Source of the DNA: Caulochytrium protostelioides
Lineage: Eukaryota; Chytridiomycota; Caulochytriomycetes; Caulochytriales; Caulochytriaceae
DNA: 64,000 nucleotides
Assembly: GCA_003615045.1 (NCBI GenBank)
Contig: ML014181.1
Coordinates: forward strand, 25,066-89,065
Direction of reading: 5' to 3'
Below the pieces are notes generated by a model. The model did not search any database, had not been told where the DNA came from, and worked only from the letters and a program-made list of their open reading frames with translations. Made by a program: the position numbers and the translations under genes. Of the stretch, positions 21,807 to 32,721 are shown in pieces; position 1 is the stretch's first letter, and every line of letters starts with the position of its first letter.

Positions 21807-22971
21807 TCACCTCCCACCCGCGTGACGCGCGCCTCAGGCGGCTCGGCCGGACCACACCAGCCCCACGGCGAAGCGCCGGCCGCCGAGCGTCGGACTCGGA
21901 CTCGGACCCGCGAGCCGCCCGAGGGCGGCGCCACGGCGCAGACGCGAGACGGCCCGTGCCGGCAGGGCGCCCCGGCGCTACGCCGCGCCGAGGCGGCGAC
22001 GGAGATCCGTGGGATCCGCGAGCGACAGCACACGACCCGGTGTCCTTGGGCGCGCGGGATGCGTACGGCTATTTTTCTAGTTTCTAAGTTCTCATTTCTA
22101 TTTTCATCTCCATTCTTGTTTTTTGCTTGCTGCTGACGGCTTCGCCGGGTTCCATGCCGCGTCGGCGTCCGAAGCTTTCGAAGGCCACGCCGCGGAGGGC
22201 TGCCGATGCGTCGACGGGCGAGCTGAGCTGCGGGGAAAGGACAACGGACGCGCGCTCCGGCCTATGCCGTGTGGGGCAGGCGCGTCCTTGCGGCGTCGTG
22301 TGGACCTCGAGGAGGCGAGAACCTCGCCCTGAGCTCTACAACGGCAGTTTTGAGGGCGATCGCTATCACGAACCAGAGCGAAGGAAGGCGACGGTGTCAT
22401 CACCATCCTCCCCCAATCAGGGAAGCAGAGAGCGCCCCATGGCTCCTTCCAGGACGTCCCCCGCCCGGATCCCCGACGTCGCTCCTTCACCCAACGGGGG
22501 CGTCCACCATGAGTGATGCCATCCGAGCGCCTTCATGGAACACTGGCCTTCCTGCAGGTCTGGCCCGCGGGCTGCCGTCGCGCCGTTCCGGTCTCCGCTG
22601 TCGCCAAGCAGCACCCAAGACGTAACGCATCGTAGCGCATCGTAGCGTCAAGGTCCGTCCGTTCGGAGCCCCAGCGTGGTCAGAAGGCGGATGGGCGAAA
22701 TCTGATGCGCGACAGAAACGAGCCCATGAAACACCTACAGATTTACATATACAAAGAAGAGCATGACACACCGACGGGGCCGCTGACGAGACGGTCTGTA
22801 TCGTCTGAGGCGCGATTGACACGGCCTCAGGCCAACCTAAAACCCGCGCAATTGGCCGGAGACCAAGGAGAAAAACTCGGGAAAGGCCAAAACCGTACGG
22901 CGCAGGGATCATTAGGAAATCGATATCCAACAGGAACCCTGACGCGCTTTTCTCGACGCAACCAACGCGCG

Positions 22972-25200
22972 TTAGAGTTCGCGGTAGTCCAAGGGCGCTG
23001 ACGTCTGGATCTCGCTGCCTGCATAGGACGCCACGTCGCCCTTTTTGCCGGCCGGCTTGCCGTCCGCGCGTTTGCCGTCCGGCGACGCCGCCTCGTCCCA
23101 GTCGAAGGCGTCGTCGATGTCGTCCGCCTCGGCCTCGGCGGCGGCTTGCTCGACGGGCACAATGGCGCCGACGGTTTTGGAGCTGGCGTCGAGGCGGCCA
23201 CCGTTGCGCTTGTCGTTGATCACGAACAGGACACAGACGGCGGTGGTGGCGGCGCTGATGCCGACGAAGAAATTCATGACGGGCCCGAAGTCGTCGGGCG
23301 CGCTGCCGGAGCGGATGCGCGCCGTGATGAGCGGCAGAACGACGGTCGTCAGCTGGATGAGCGATACCATGGCGCCGTACCCGGTGCCGACGAGGTGCCC
23401 GGGCAGCAGGTAGGGAATGCAGGCCCAGGTGGAGGCGCCAAAGATGGAGTAGCCGAAGCCGAGGAAGACCATGCAGACGAACGGCGACAGCGACGTGTAG
23501 GAAAGCAGCAGGTACGAGAGCAGCAGCAGGGACGACGAGAAGGGCAGCATGGACGCGCGGAGCCCGAAGCGGTCGATGAACAGCCCGAAGAGCGGCGAGG
23601 TGACGGCGGCAACGATGTAGTTGATGGACATGGCGAGGGCGGCATGGCTTTTGGTTTCGGCAAAGTACTTTGTCGTAAAGAACTCGTGGCAGATGTACAT
23701 GAATGGCGAGACGGAGCCATACAGCAACAACGTGCAGATGCATAGGAAGGTATACTCGAGCGTGAAGATGGCGCGCAGGTTGCGAAACAAGTTGGCCATA
23801 AAGATGCGGATGCGGTTGAACATGGACGAGTTGGCCTCGCCGGGCTCGAGCACGCGCGGCGCATTGATGAGGACGCCGGCCTTGGTGCGGGACGAAGTGC
23901 GGTCGAGCAGGCCGGTCACGGTCGAACAGAGCGCGCCCAGCGCGATCATGCCCATGCCGAGCCAAGCGGCCGCGACGGCGCCGTCGCTGTGGGCGATGGC
24001 CGCGGAGGCATTGTCGCTGACGGCCGAGGAGACGCGTCCAACGGTCGTGACGAGGCCCAGCGCCAGCGCAATGTAGGGCGTGCGGCGGAACCAATCCGAG
24101 ATGATGCGGGCCTGGGCGACCTTGAGGTTCTCGCCGCCGAATCCGAAGATGACACGCCCGACCGCGAGCAGCGGGAACGCCTTCACCTGCGTGCCGATGG
24201 CGAAGCAGAACTGGCCGATCACGAGAAAGGTGTTGAAGAGCAAGAGCGACGTGGCGCCGCCGATGTTGTCCACGAGGAGACCCCCGATGAAGGGGGCCAC
24301 GATGTTGGGAATCGCGTAGAGCGAGTAGAGCAGACTCGCATAGAAGGTCCACGTGTCGCTGGGCACGCTGAGGCGCTCCTGGAGCGCCGAGTCGGTGGAA
24401 GCCGGAATCTCGTTGCACCAGTACTGGCCCCACATGAGCAGACAGCCAAACACGAGCATGATCCACGTGCGCGGCACGAGCGGCTGCAGCGGGAGCGTCG
24501 GGTCGTCATGCAGCGTCCCGCTCGCGCGCGGACTGGTACGGGCGGGGGACGGGTCGAGACGGAGCCCTGCGGACGACGGGGCCGTGCCACTCAGACCGTT
24601 GAAGCCGTCAGGATCCATCCGCGCAAGCGAGGACTGGCGGCTGTGCGGCAAGCTGGCAAGACTCGGCTGCCGCGAGGGGGAGGCCGCGAGCCCGGCCTCG
24701 GCCGTCAAATCGCCGAGGATATGGCTGGCGCGTCGCGGGACCGACACGACGGAGCCGCGGCGCGAGCGCGCCGAGGCGCGGCCCATGCTGGCGCTCGGGT
24801 GGCCGCTCATCGGCGACATGGCGGGCGAGGCCGTCGCGGGCACTTGTGCGCCCATCTCGCCAAGTCGCGGGCTGATGGCCGACGACGGGCCCTCGGACGG
24901 CCGGCGGATGACGGCGGCGCCGCCGGGATACACGCGGCCCGAGCGCCCGATCGTGCTGACGAGATGCCGCTCGGTCGCGAGCACGTTGCCGGTACTCAGA
25001 TGACTTGGCTGCCGGCGGAGCAGCTGCGGCGGCTGGAGCTGAACCTGGCTCGACAACCCCGCCGTCGCGGAGAGGGGCGCCGGCGGCTGCTGCGGGATTG
25101 CCGCGGATGGTGGCAGCGGCGGCACGAACAGGCCATTAAGGGCGGAGCCGGCGCCGGTGCCGGCGCCCGAGTCGCCCCGAGTGAGCGGCGGCGGCGTCAT
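22972..25200 (-). CDS. MFSD1-like major facilitator transporter
   Basis: The protein is 742 aa from the ATG at 25200. Residues 1 to about 225 are Ser/Pro/Ala-rich and likely cytosolic and phosphorylated. A 12-helix MFS core follows, to about residue 665. Its sequence resembles MFSD1, a lysosomal dipeptide transporter in animals: 'FAIGTQVKAFPLLAVGRVIF' against 'FaLGs.fk..plmL.GRllF', then 'GENLKVAQARIISDWF' against 'sl.ivQnRit.fWF', and 'ALALGLVTTVGRVSSAVSD' against 'AlafGl..afsRlGSvlnf'. The second half has 'LFGLFIDRFGLRASMLPFSS' and 'GASTWACIPYLLPGHLVGTG'. The end is an acidic tail with 'LDYREL'. A vacuolar-membrane location is inferred. The substrate cannot be told from sequence. Confidence 0.85.
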   Translation of the reverse strand: MTPPPLTRGDSGAGTGAGSALNGLFVPPLPPSAAIPQQPPAPLSATAGLSSQVQLQPPQLLRRQPSHLSTGNVLATERHLVSTIGRSGRVYPGGAAVIRRPSEGPSSAISPRLGEMGAQVPATASPAMSPMSGHPSASMGRASARSRRGSVVSVPRRASHILGDLTAEAGLAASPSRQPSLASLPHSRQSSLARMDPDGFNGLSGTAPSSAGLRLDPSPARTSPRASGTLHDDPTLPLQPLVPRTWIMLVFGCLLMWGQYWCNEIPASTDSALQERLSVPSDTWTFYASLLYSLYAIPNIVAPFIGGLLVDNIGGATSLLLFNTFLVIGQFCFAIGTQVKAFPLLAVGRVIFGFGGENLKVAQARIISDWFRRTPYIALALGLVTTVGRVSSAVSDNASAAIAHSDGAVAAAWLGMGMIALGALCSTVTGLLDRTSSRTKAGVLINAPRVLEPGEANSSMFNRIRIFMANLFRNLRAIFTLEYTFLCICTLLLYGSVSPFMYICHEFFTTKYFAETKSHAALAMSINYIVAAVTSPLFGLFIDRFGLRASMLPFSSSLLLLSYLLLSYTSLSPFVCMVFLGFGYSIFGASTWACIPYLLPGHLVGTGYGAMVSLIQLTTVVLPLITARIRSGSAPDDFGPVMNFFVGISAATTAVCVLFVINDKRNGGRLDASSKTVGAIVPVEQAAAEAEADDIDDAFDWDEAASPDGKRADGKPAGKKGDVASYAGSEIQTSAPLDYREL

Positions 25201-26982
25201 GGCGGTTGTTGCAAGGGCGGGACGGCGGGGTACCGGAGCAAATGGTCTCTATTCGGGTCAAGGCCAAGTGCCAAAAAATCAGAGAGATGAGGCATATGAT
25301 GTGATGATACCATCATTGTTGGATGCCGATGCATAACCATATGTCACAAACGACCCAAACAAACCGGAAGATAAAAAGAAGAGTAAGTCAACAACTTGAT
25401 TTCGAAAAGTCACTTCGCTTTCCTGACCAGAGATACAGCCAAGTGGTCAGATCCCGGCGACCCTGGCTCGCGCTTGTCGAGACTAGCGGCGATGGATCTT
25501 GGGACTTGAGCACCGAGAGCCGATCTTCTTACATGGAGTAATCACGCGACAGCGCCGCACGATCGGCGAGACGGCGAGACGGTCGCGCGCGCCACGGGGG
25601 TCACGACGTCGTGAGCGCGCCGATGCGTTCCCCGGAACGGCGGTCGCGACTGGCGGCCAAGGGTCCGGCGGCAGCGGCGAGCAGCAGCGGGCGGCCGCGA
25701 CCCCACTCTGGCGGGCAGGGTGCTCTACGAAGGGGTGCTGCAGGGAAGCGCGGGGTGTGGCGGCGACGGCGTGCTGGCGGCGTGCTGGCGGTTCTGTGCG
25801 ACGATGGTGCGTGAGGGCAGCGGCGCCGTCAACAACAAAATGGATGGCGCAGAGGTGGCGGGCCCGCCGCAAAGGACACTGACGGCGCGATCGGCGGTCC
25901 GGCGGTTGGCTCCAGGAAAGAGCGAAGGCGGGGCAGTTGGCGACGGCGGTGACAATGGAAGCGACGAGAGCAACAAGCAAGACGCGTCTTGCGGAAGGAC
26001 GAGATGCTCGAAAGGGAGCCGGCGATCAACGTGACGGGCGGGTGGCGGCAGAGGCTCTGAAAGCAGAATCGGCAGAGACCGCAGTAATCACGACGCTCGC
26101 GTCAAGGAGATGTCAAGGGTGCGCTGTGCTTGGATTGTTGGATGCACATCCACATGCGCTTCCACATACGTATGCGCGTAAGAAGATGGGAAGAGGAGGC
26201 TAACATCGCTCAGCACGATGGAGCGTCTCGTCCTGACCAATAATGTGGAGGCGTGACCGTCGTGACACGGGTGCGCCTTCCGAACCCCGAACCGCCTGGT
26301 TTGAAGCAAGAGCGTCGGTGGTTTTCCATTCTTTATGAGGCCGAGCGCATGGGTCCATCACAGCCCTAACGAGACGCCGCGATCACGCGATGAACCTCAG
26401 GTCTCTGCCACGAGGATACGGCATACGGACACGTTGCTGTGCTGTGCTGAGGCCCGACGGGTTGCATGGCCATCGCGACAGCGATGCCCAGCACCATCCA
26501 TGCCATGTCATCTGATGTTATGTCATCACGGCACGTAGACGGGTGCGCTCCGTCGTATCGGCGCGGTGCGGTGAGCCCGCGATCTACCCAAGCACGCTCC
26601 GACGCGAGAGCCCGAAACACCGTGCATCGTGTCGTGTTTGATGGGCTGCACGCACCTGTTGATGCCGATGCCGATGCGTTTACCCAGGCTGATGTCGATG
26701 CCGATACCCATGTCGAGGCCGAGGCCGAGGCCGAGGCCGAGGCCGCGGGTGATGTTCGCCGAGTGAGCAGCATGCCAGAGCGCGTTTCGGACGGTTGGTC
26801 GCGGGACGACCGGCTGCAGCGGCCTGTGACCGCGCCGGCGTTTCCGCGGATCGCCGCTGCCATGCAAAGGCCGATTCCCGCCTGCGGGTGAGGGACGCGT
26901 GCCCACGGCCGGCGGCCCTTGAATCGATACCGGAATCGGAAATCAAAAATCACCGCGAGCTCCAAAGCATCGCCGCCCGCGC

Positions 26983-27018
<36 letters not shown>

Positions 27019-27760
27019 TCGCGCTCCCATCGCCTCGCCTGGCCTCGCCTCGCCTCGCGTCGTCGTCACTAATAGACTTCCACGGCCTGTGTTTCCGCAA
27101 GTTGGAACTCCGACCGGCCGGCCCTGCCACACGCGCCGCGTCTCAAGACAGAAAGGCCGCTTCTTCGCCAAGTGTCAAGAGATGAGCGTAATAGACCCAC
27201 GCGACCATACGCGGTCGCTTCATCGGCACGCCCCTGACCACCGTATCCAGCACGTTGTTGTCGGTTTAAGTCGCCGCCGACGTCCCCGCTGGGCCGTGAG
27301 ACCCCGTTTCCTTAGACAAGTATAGGTTTGCGTTCTCTACGGCTGCCCATGACCCAACCCATCGACCGCAGCACGTAATTCCATGACGATGAGGTATGAT
27401 TGACCAAGAATAGAGGGGGAAAAAAGAAACAGGCCGAAAAGCGCAAACGATGTGCGTTATGTTTCAGCGGCCATGTTAAAAAAAGGCGTACAGCGCGTCT
27501 GCCAGCGTCCAAGGCGCTGCGCAGACGGCAAGGCCGCGCGATCCCGCGCGGCGACAGGAGTCCCGAAACACACACCCAAAAAAGAAAGAACAGAAGGTGA
27601 CGAGACCAGATCAGAAAGAAAAGCAAAACGATGCTCCACGGAGCGCGCAACCCAAAGGCGCGACCGTTGCTCTTCGTGGAGGGGAACCCCAGCGACTGGC
27701 TGGGGCGTGGTGTCCCACCGAGCCGCCCTCGGGGGAGGACGGAGGACACTCCTGGAGCGC
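25201..27760. other. long intergenic, about 2.6 kb
   Basis: This covers the promoter side of the transporter gene (25201-25500) and the 3' flank of the WSC gene. The middle carries hexamer runs: GAGGCC near 26725-26750 and GCGCCC near 26980-27027. The frames at 25499-25882, 26366-27130 and 26795-27325 read these repeats as Ala-Ser or Arg-Ala strings and have no domain. No gene supported. Confidence 0.5.
26980..27027. repeat. (GCGCCC)n alternating purine-pyrimidine-like tract
   Basis: Several tandem GCGCCC hexamers with GCGCTC variants at both ends, in intergenic DNA. Runs of this kind with many GC/CG steps can adopt left-handed DNA. It explains the Arg-Ala run of the overlapping frames. Confidence 0.8.
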
Positions 27761-29173
27761 CTATGAGGCGGAAGGCGCTGGGACGGGCGACGCAGACTCG
27801 GGCGGGGGCAGCGAGTCGTGGCGGGCGGGCACGACCATGTTCTTGCCGCTGTAGCGGTCGTCGCCGACGAGGGTCGCCAGCGGGAACATGCCGCTCTCGC
27901 CAGACGTGACGCTCGTGCCGAAGGCCCAGCCGTCGGCGTACACCGACTGCACGTGGACCACGTCGTCCTCGCGCAGCCGCAGCATGTCGCCGTGCGGGTC
28001 GTGCGTGACGCTGTGCGGCGTGACGACCGAGTAGATCATATTGGGCGTGCGCGGGAGCAGGCCCGGGACGAGGTCGTCCATGGCGGCGTCGCCGTCGTGG
28101 GCGCTCGCGGCCGAGGGCGGCGCGCCGAGGCCGCCTGCGAGCGCCGGCAGGGGCGTGCCACCGCTGCCGCTCGGCAACGCGAACGCATACGGGTGGTGCG
28201 CCGTCGTGGACATCGACAGCGACGGCCGCAGCGACGGGTCGGACCCGAGCGACAGCGTCGACGAGAGCCGCGGGCCGCCGGCGGTGCTGGAGGATCGGCC
28301 GCCGCTGAGCAGCGCGGCCTGGGAGAGACCCGGGTGGAGGCCGTCCCCCTTGCGGGCGGCGGCCGGGTGCTGACCGGCGGCGTTGGCGCGACGGCGTTGG
28401 CGCGCGGCGAGGGCCGCAAGAGGCCCCGCACGGCGGTACCAAGGCTGCTTCTTGGCGGCGAGCCGCGGCAGGGTGTGTTTATTCTGGCGGCGGCGGTAGT
28501 GCCGGAGGGTAAAGAAGACGATGGCGAAGAGTCCGAGGGCGCCAAAGACCGAGACGACAATGATCCAGGCGCGCGTCCCCGAGCTGAGCGAGCCGTTGGA
28601 GATGCGGTTCGTGACGCCGTTGCCGTCCTTGTTGTTGACGCTGTTGGGGTCGGTGTCGGTGGTGTTGTTGCGGGTGCGCGTGCCGTTGGTGCTGCTGTCG
28701 CTGAGGTCCGGAACGATGTTGCCGGTCGCGTTGGCGGCGAGGCCGACGCCCGTGAGGTAGACCGACCAGCGGCCGTGCGTGGGGCTGCCGCAGGGTAAGC
28801 CGTCCGTGGCGCAACTGACATCGCACTCGGCGCCGTTCTGGACCGTAAAGTTGCCCGTAAAGTACCACTGCATGATGCACGCGCACTCGGGCGACTTGAC
28901 GAGGGCGTACGCGGCGCCCTGGCTCGTGCACTGGGCGGCGCAGGCGTTGGCGCTGATGTTGGTGATCATCGACTGCGACGGGATGGCGCTCGGAGCATTC
29001 GGCGAGTAGCAGCCTTGCAGGGACCAGGCCTGCGCCGCGGTGGGGCCGAGGAGCAGCAGCGCGAGGCTGAGCGCCACGAGGCCCAGGAGCCATGACGCGG
29101 GCGAGCGGCCACGCGCGGCGGTCCCGGCATAAGAAGGGCCGCCGTTAGCGCGCGGCCACCGTCTGGACGCCAT
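27761..29173 (-). CDS. WSC-domain single-pass membrane protein with cytosolic SH3 domain
   Basis: The protein is 470 aa from the ATG at 29173. A signal sequence (about 27-49, 'LLGLVALSLALLLLGPTAA') precedes a WSC domain (54-141) with eight cysteines (55, 78, 82, 97, 99, 117, 121, 128) and the typical end 'RWSVYLTG'. An Asn/Thr-rich stalk with many N-glycosylation sites (148-200) leads to one transmembrane helix (203-223, 'WIIVVSVFGALGLFAIVFFT') and a basic stop-transfer 'RHYRRRQNK'. The cytosolic part is Ser/Ala-rich, then carries an SH3-like domain at about 380-437 ('MLRLREDDVVHVQ', 'YADGWAFGTS', 'GESGMFPLATLVG'). WSC proteins sense wall stress; SH3 domains bind Pro-rich partners, as in the osmosensor adaptor Sho1. 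The combination suggests a surface sensor that recruits signalling proteins directly. Confidence 0.88.
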   Translation of the reverse strand: MASRRWPRANGGPSYAGTAARGRSPASWLLGLVALSLALLLLGPTAAQAWSLQGCYSPNAPSAIPSQSMITNISANACAAQCTSQGAAYALVKSPECACIMQWYFTGNFTVQNGAECDVSCATDGLPCGSPTHGRWSVYLTGVGLAANATGNIVPDLSDSSTNGTRTRNNTTDTDPNSVNNKDGNGVTNRISNGSLSSGTRAWIIVVSVFGALGLFAIVFFTLRHYRRRQNKHTLPRLAAKKQPWYRRAGPLAALAARQRRRANAAGQHPAAARKGDGLHPGLSQAALLSGGRSSSTAGGPRLSSTLSLGSDPSLRPSLSMSTTAHHPYAFALPSGSGGTPLPALAGGLGAPPSAASAHDGDAAMDDLVPGLLPRTPNMIYSVVTPHSVTHDPHGDMLRLREDDVVHVQSVYADGWAFGTSVTSGESGMFPLATLVGDDRYSGKNMVVPARHDSLPPPESASPVPAPSAS

Positions 29174-30239
29174 GGCGGCGACAGGCCAAAGAGACCGTCA
29201 GGGCACGGACCGATGCCAAGACGCGTCAATTGGCGTGGCGAGGCGTGCCTGAGACCTTGGACAACGAAGATGGCGTCGTCCGGTCCGGTCAGAGCTCGCA
29301 GGAGACAAGATGAGGTGTCAGAGGGGTCGTTGCCGTATCAGGCTACGGGCCCGTGGTTTTCTTGGTGGCGGCACCGGGTGCGCGGCTTCTATCGGAGAAT
29401 GGGAGGGTACGGGAGGGCACGGGCTCGATGTCGACGACCCGTCTATCAGGTCTGGCAGCCGCGAGCCCAGCACGCGAGAGGTCGCGGTGTCGCTAGGACT
29501 GAAGTGGGCGAGGAGGGATGGCAAGGCGCTCAGCGTGGTTTGCACGATGGGTTTCAGAAGGCGCCCCGTCCACGCGACCAGGTGTTCCGTCGGCCAGCGA
29601 CCGCGGAGACCCCCTTCTGAAAAGGGAATGAAAAGGGGAAAAGAATCAGAACCAACGCGCGGGTGTCAGGCGTGGACGGCATGTCCTGCCTGTCGTACGA
29701 CGGGCGTACTCAGGGGCACCGCGGGCGGCGTCCGTGGGCGACGACGACGGCGGAGCCCCAGCCGGCGAGTCGCTCGGAAAGGCACGGCGGCGCGAGCGGC
29801 GGTCCGCCGTCCGTCTGCACGAAGCGCGGGGCCGTGTCAGCGTCGCCGCGAGGCCGTCCTGGGCCTACCGCGCCGGGAGGGCACCCGCTTCGGCCTGAGC
29901 GACCCTGGCGAGCGGGCGACGGACCGTCGTGGCGAGCGGTGGCGTGGTGCGGCGTGGACCGGGCCTCGGCGTGGACTGCCGTGGCGAGGGCGAAGCGCGG
30001 CGAGCGCTCGTGCTGCCTCCCGCTGCTCGTCGAGCCGCCGCTGCCGCCGCCGCCGCCGCCGCCGCCGGCAAGAGCCGTCGTGACAGGTCGGTGGCGCTGG
30101 AAAGAAAAGAAGGCACCGAGGCGCGCAAGCCGCGAGCGCCGCACAGTGGTGGGTGGCGCGGGCCGAGGCCACGGCCGTCCCGTCAAGCCGGGGCTCCTGT
30201 CGTAGGACACGGCTGCGCAGGCCGCCGGCTGAAGGCAGC

Positions 30240-30274
<35 letters not shown>

Positions 30275-31644
30275 CGGCCCAGACCGCGGTCGACACGACG
30301 GGGCGCCTCCGGGTGGATCGGCAGGCCGCTCGGGCAGGGAACCAGGACGCGGGAAAAAAAGGACCCAACGGCGCCGCTGGGGACGGTGGCAGCCGCGGTG
30401 GCACGCGGCGGCCGCAGCTCGCGGGTTCGAGGGGTAGGTGGGGTCGAGGCCGAGGCCGAGGCCGAGAGTGACCCAGGACGAGCGACCACCGGAGGGTTCG
30501 ATCGGAGCAGCGGTGCAGCGGAGCGATGAGCAGGCCTCCTGAGCGGGACGGAAGCAAGAAGGCCCAAAGGGAGGGCGAGCGGACGGGGCGTCGATGTCTA
30601 CGTGGCGGGGAACGGAGCCAGGCAACGCATACGCGACATCCAGCCCAGGCGGGGCAGGGCGATCGCCAACCTTACCGACGCAGGTCAGACGAAGGTCACA
30701 CACCAAGGATAGCACAAGTCGGCCAAGGCAGCGATGTGACGACGACCAGTCGTGGTCGGCAGGATCTCGGTGACGCTGTTGCAAAACGGATGGGCTCGAC
30801 TCGGCGACGCCAGCGCAGGTCCTGGCCCCGACGGCCCAATCACGACATCGCCCTCGGGAACGACACGCATCGGCCCGCTCAGGACGGGGACAAGCGCATA
30901 CCCATACCGGAGGTATGCGCCGAGCAACGGAACGCTGACGCTGTCGCCAGGCGACTCGTGACTGGGGCTCGTGTCACATGGCACCGCCGCCGATCCCAAC
31001 GGCGTGGGTGGCCACACCGATTCCGGCCGCCGCGGGCGATGAATCGTAAAAAATGAACGACCGCAAGGCGCTCTGCACGACGCCCGTCCCTCGACCGCTC
31101 GGCACTCGGCACTGCCCCCCGCGGGAGGCGTCGCGGTAGCCCACGTTGGGCCGCCGGTTCGCCGATCGTTCCTGCCGGCGCCGCTCTATCGACGAGCACC
31201 AACCTGAAGGTGCGGGTTCGCCCGCAAGACGCCTGACCCGACGTGCGCGGGCCGACGGATGGCACCGACGTGATTGGATCCTGTGTGGCGTATCGCCACG
31301 GCTCCCGGAGGCGGGGCCCGCTCCGAGCGCGGCGCGGCGGCGATGCGCCGACCACGGCGATGCGCCACACGCGCTATATTTGGCCGTCGCGGCCGGCCTC
31401 GGGCGGCCGTGGCGACTTTCCCCCGAGCACCGAGCCATGTGCCGACGGCCGCGACGCCCGAAGCGATTCATGCCTGACCAAAGGGATGGGAAACCACCCC
31501 TTGGACGCTCTCCCTCGTCGGTTCTGGTCTGGAGTACCACGCGAATGCATGTCGATTCAACTTTTATACAACAAAGCGCGCCGTCCAACTGGCGCGGTAG
31601 GCGGGGGGTCGTCGACCGCCGATCACCCAGATCACCCGGATCAC
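29174..31644. other. long intergenic, about 2.5 kb, with triplet tracts
   Basis: This is the promoter side of the WSC gene and the 3' flank of hydrophobin 1. It contains a CCG run (about 30032-30067) and a CAG run (about 30242-30273). Frames such as 29310-30083 (plus) and 29837-30784 (minus) read these as poly-Arg, poly-Ala or poly-Cys and overlap each other. No gene supported. Confidence 0.5.
30242..30273. repeat. (CAG)n triplet tract, about 10 units
   Basis: A pure AGC/CAG run in intergenic DNA, reading as poly-Ala, poly-Ser or poly-Gln depending on the frame, with no coding support. Confidence 0.9.
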
Positions 31645-32055
31645 TCAGAGCCGAGTCTGCTTCTTGCTGCCCTTGCTGCCCTTGCTGCTCTCGCAGCCGA
31701 GCTGCATCTTGCCGCCGTCGATCTGCTTTCCCGAGCAGCAGACGACATTCGTCTTGCACTGCGCGGTCGAGTCAATCGCTAGGAGGTTGAGGTTGAGCGG
31801 CGTGCACTCAAGGCCAATGAACAGGTTGTCCAGCAGGGATGCGAGGATGCCGACGCCCGGCGCGTCGGGCGCGACGGTCTGGGTGCAACAGTACGATTTC
31901 TGATGGTCTGCGCACTGCAGGTTCTCTTCCTCCGCCACGCGGATTTGTCCGCGGTGCGGGTGGCGCCGCGGCCGCTCCCAGTTGCCGTCGGCAGGGCCCT
32001 GGGCCAGCGCGACGCTAGCGCCGAGCGCCGCAATCACGACCGATTTGATCAGCAT
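31645..32055 (-). CDS. class I hydrophobin 1, with basic C-terminal tail
   Basis: Hydrophobins are small secreted proteins that self-assemble into amphipathic films on hyphae and spores. The start is the ATG at 32055 (the frame runs upstream only to a GTG), giving 136 aa. A signal peptide of about 18 residues ends 'ASVALA'. The eight cysteines are at 48, 56, 57, 84, 100, 106, 107 and 121, that is C-x7-CC-x26-C-x15-C-x5-CC-x13-C, a class I pattern. Between the signal and Cys1 lies a 29-residue charged stretch. After Cys8 there is an unusual Lys/Ser-rich tail ('SSKGSKGSKKQTRL'). The spacing is nearly the same as in the other hydrophobin at 56567-56887, so the two are probably paralogues. Confidence 0.9.
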   Translation of the reverse strand: MLIKSVVIAALGASVALAQGPADGNWERPRRHPHRGQIRVAEEENLQCADHQKSYCCTQTVAPDAPGVGILASLLDNLFIGLECTPLNLNLLAIDSTAQCKTNVVCCSGKQIDGGKMQLGCESSKGSKGSKKQTRL

Positions 32056-32721
32056 GGCGTTGATGGATAAAATGAGCAGCGATATCAAGAAGGCTTTCAA
32101 GGAGATCGCGATGGGACCCGTAAAACAGGGGCAATGCCGCACAGGAAGGGGACAGGGTTGTCAAATAGGATGGAGAATGCGGATAGAGCTCGGCGGATGG
32201 GATGCTTGGGGCATGACAGCCGCCCGTTGAGTTCGAGCCGGCCTTTCCAACGTCTGGTCGAGAGGAAGGCGACGCCAGGGACCGGACATTTATAGGCATC
32301 GGTCCAAGAACGATCAACATGCGCGCATCAAGCGGGCCGCTGCCATTGTTTTTCTCTCTGTCGAGACCGCCGGCCCGACGACGCACGGTCCGACCAACTA
32401 GGATGGCACGTGACGTGACGGGCGGTCGTGCGCTCAGACGGACCGCTGAATGGTAAATCGGCCCTCAGCCGCCAGATGGAGCAACGGAACATGCGGCTAT
32501 AATTCCGTAACGGCGGTGGACGATCACCATGAATTTTTCCACATTTTGATCACCGTGCCGTCGTGCGGAAAGAAAAGACTCAGCCGAAATGAAGCATCAA
32601 CTCGGGGATGAAGGCAAGAGAATGTACAATCATGTTTAAACAGGTTACAATCAACGTTACAGATCAACGACGTTGCGGTCTGAGGGATAACAATGATGAT
32701 GGGAAGGGGAAAGTATCAGAA
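32056..32721. other. intergenic, 666 bp
   Basis: It carries the hydrophobin 1 promoter and leader on the left and the 3' flank of the DUF1996 gene on the right. The right part (from about 32480) is clearly more A/T-rich. No ORF is supported. Confidence 0.6.
32289..32294 (-). promoter_or_regulatory. TATA box of hydrophobin 1
   Basis: TATAAA on the minus strand, about 235 bp upstream of the hydrophobin ATG. The second hydrophobin gene has a TATA element at a similar distance (about 205 bp). Confidence 0.5.

Noticed and set aside
26366-27325. Frames over the GAGGCC and GCGCCC hexamer runs
   Set aside because: Simple-repeat translations (Ala-Ser, Arg-Ala) on both strands with no unique protein sequence.
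29310-30784. Long frames on both strands in the space after the WSC gene
   Set aside because: They read CCG and CAG triplet tracts as poly-Arg, poly-Cys or poly-Ala and overlap each other.
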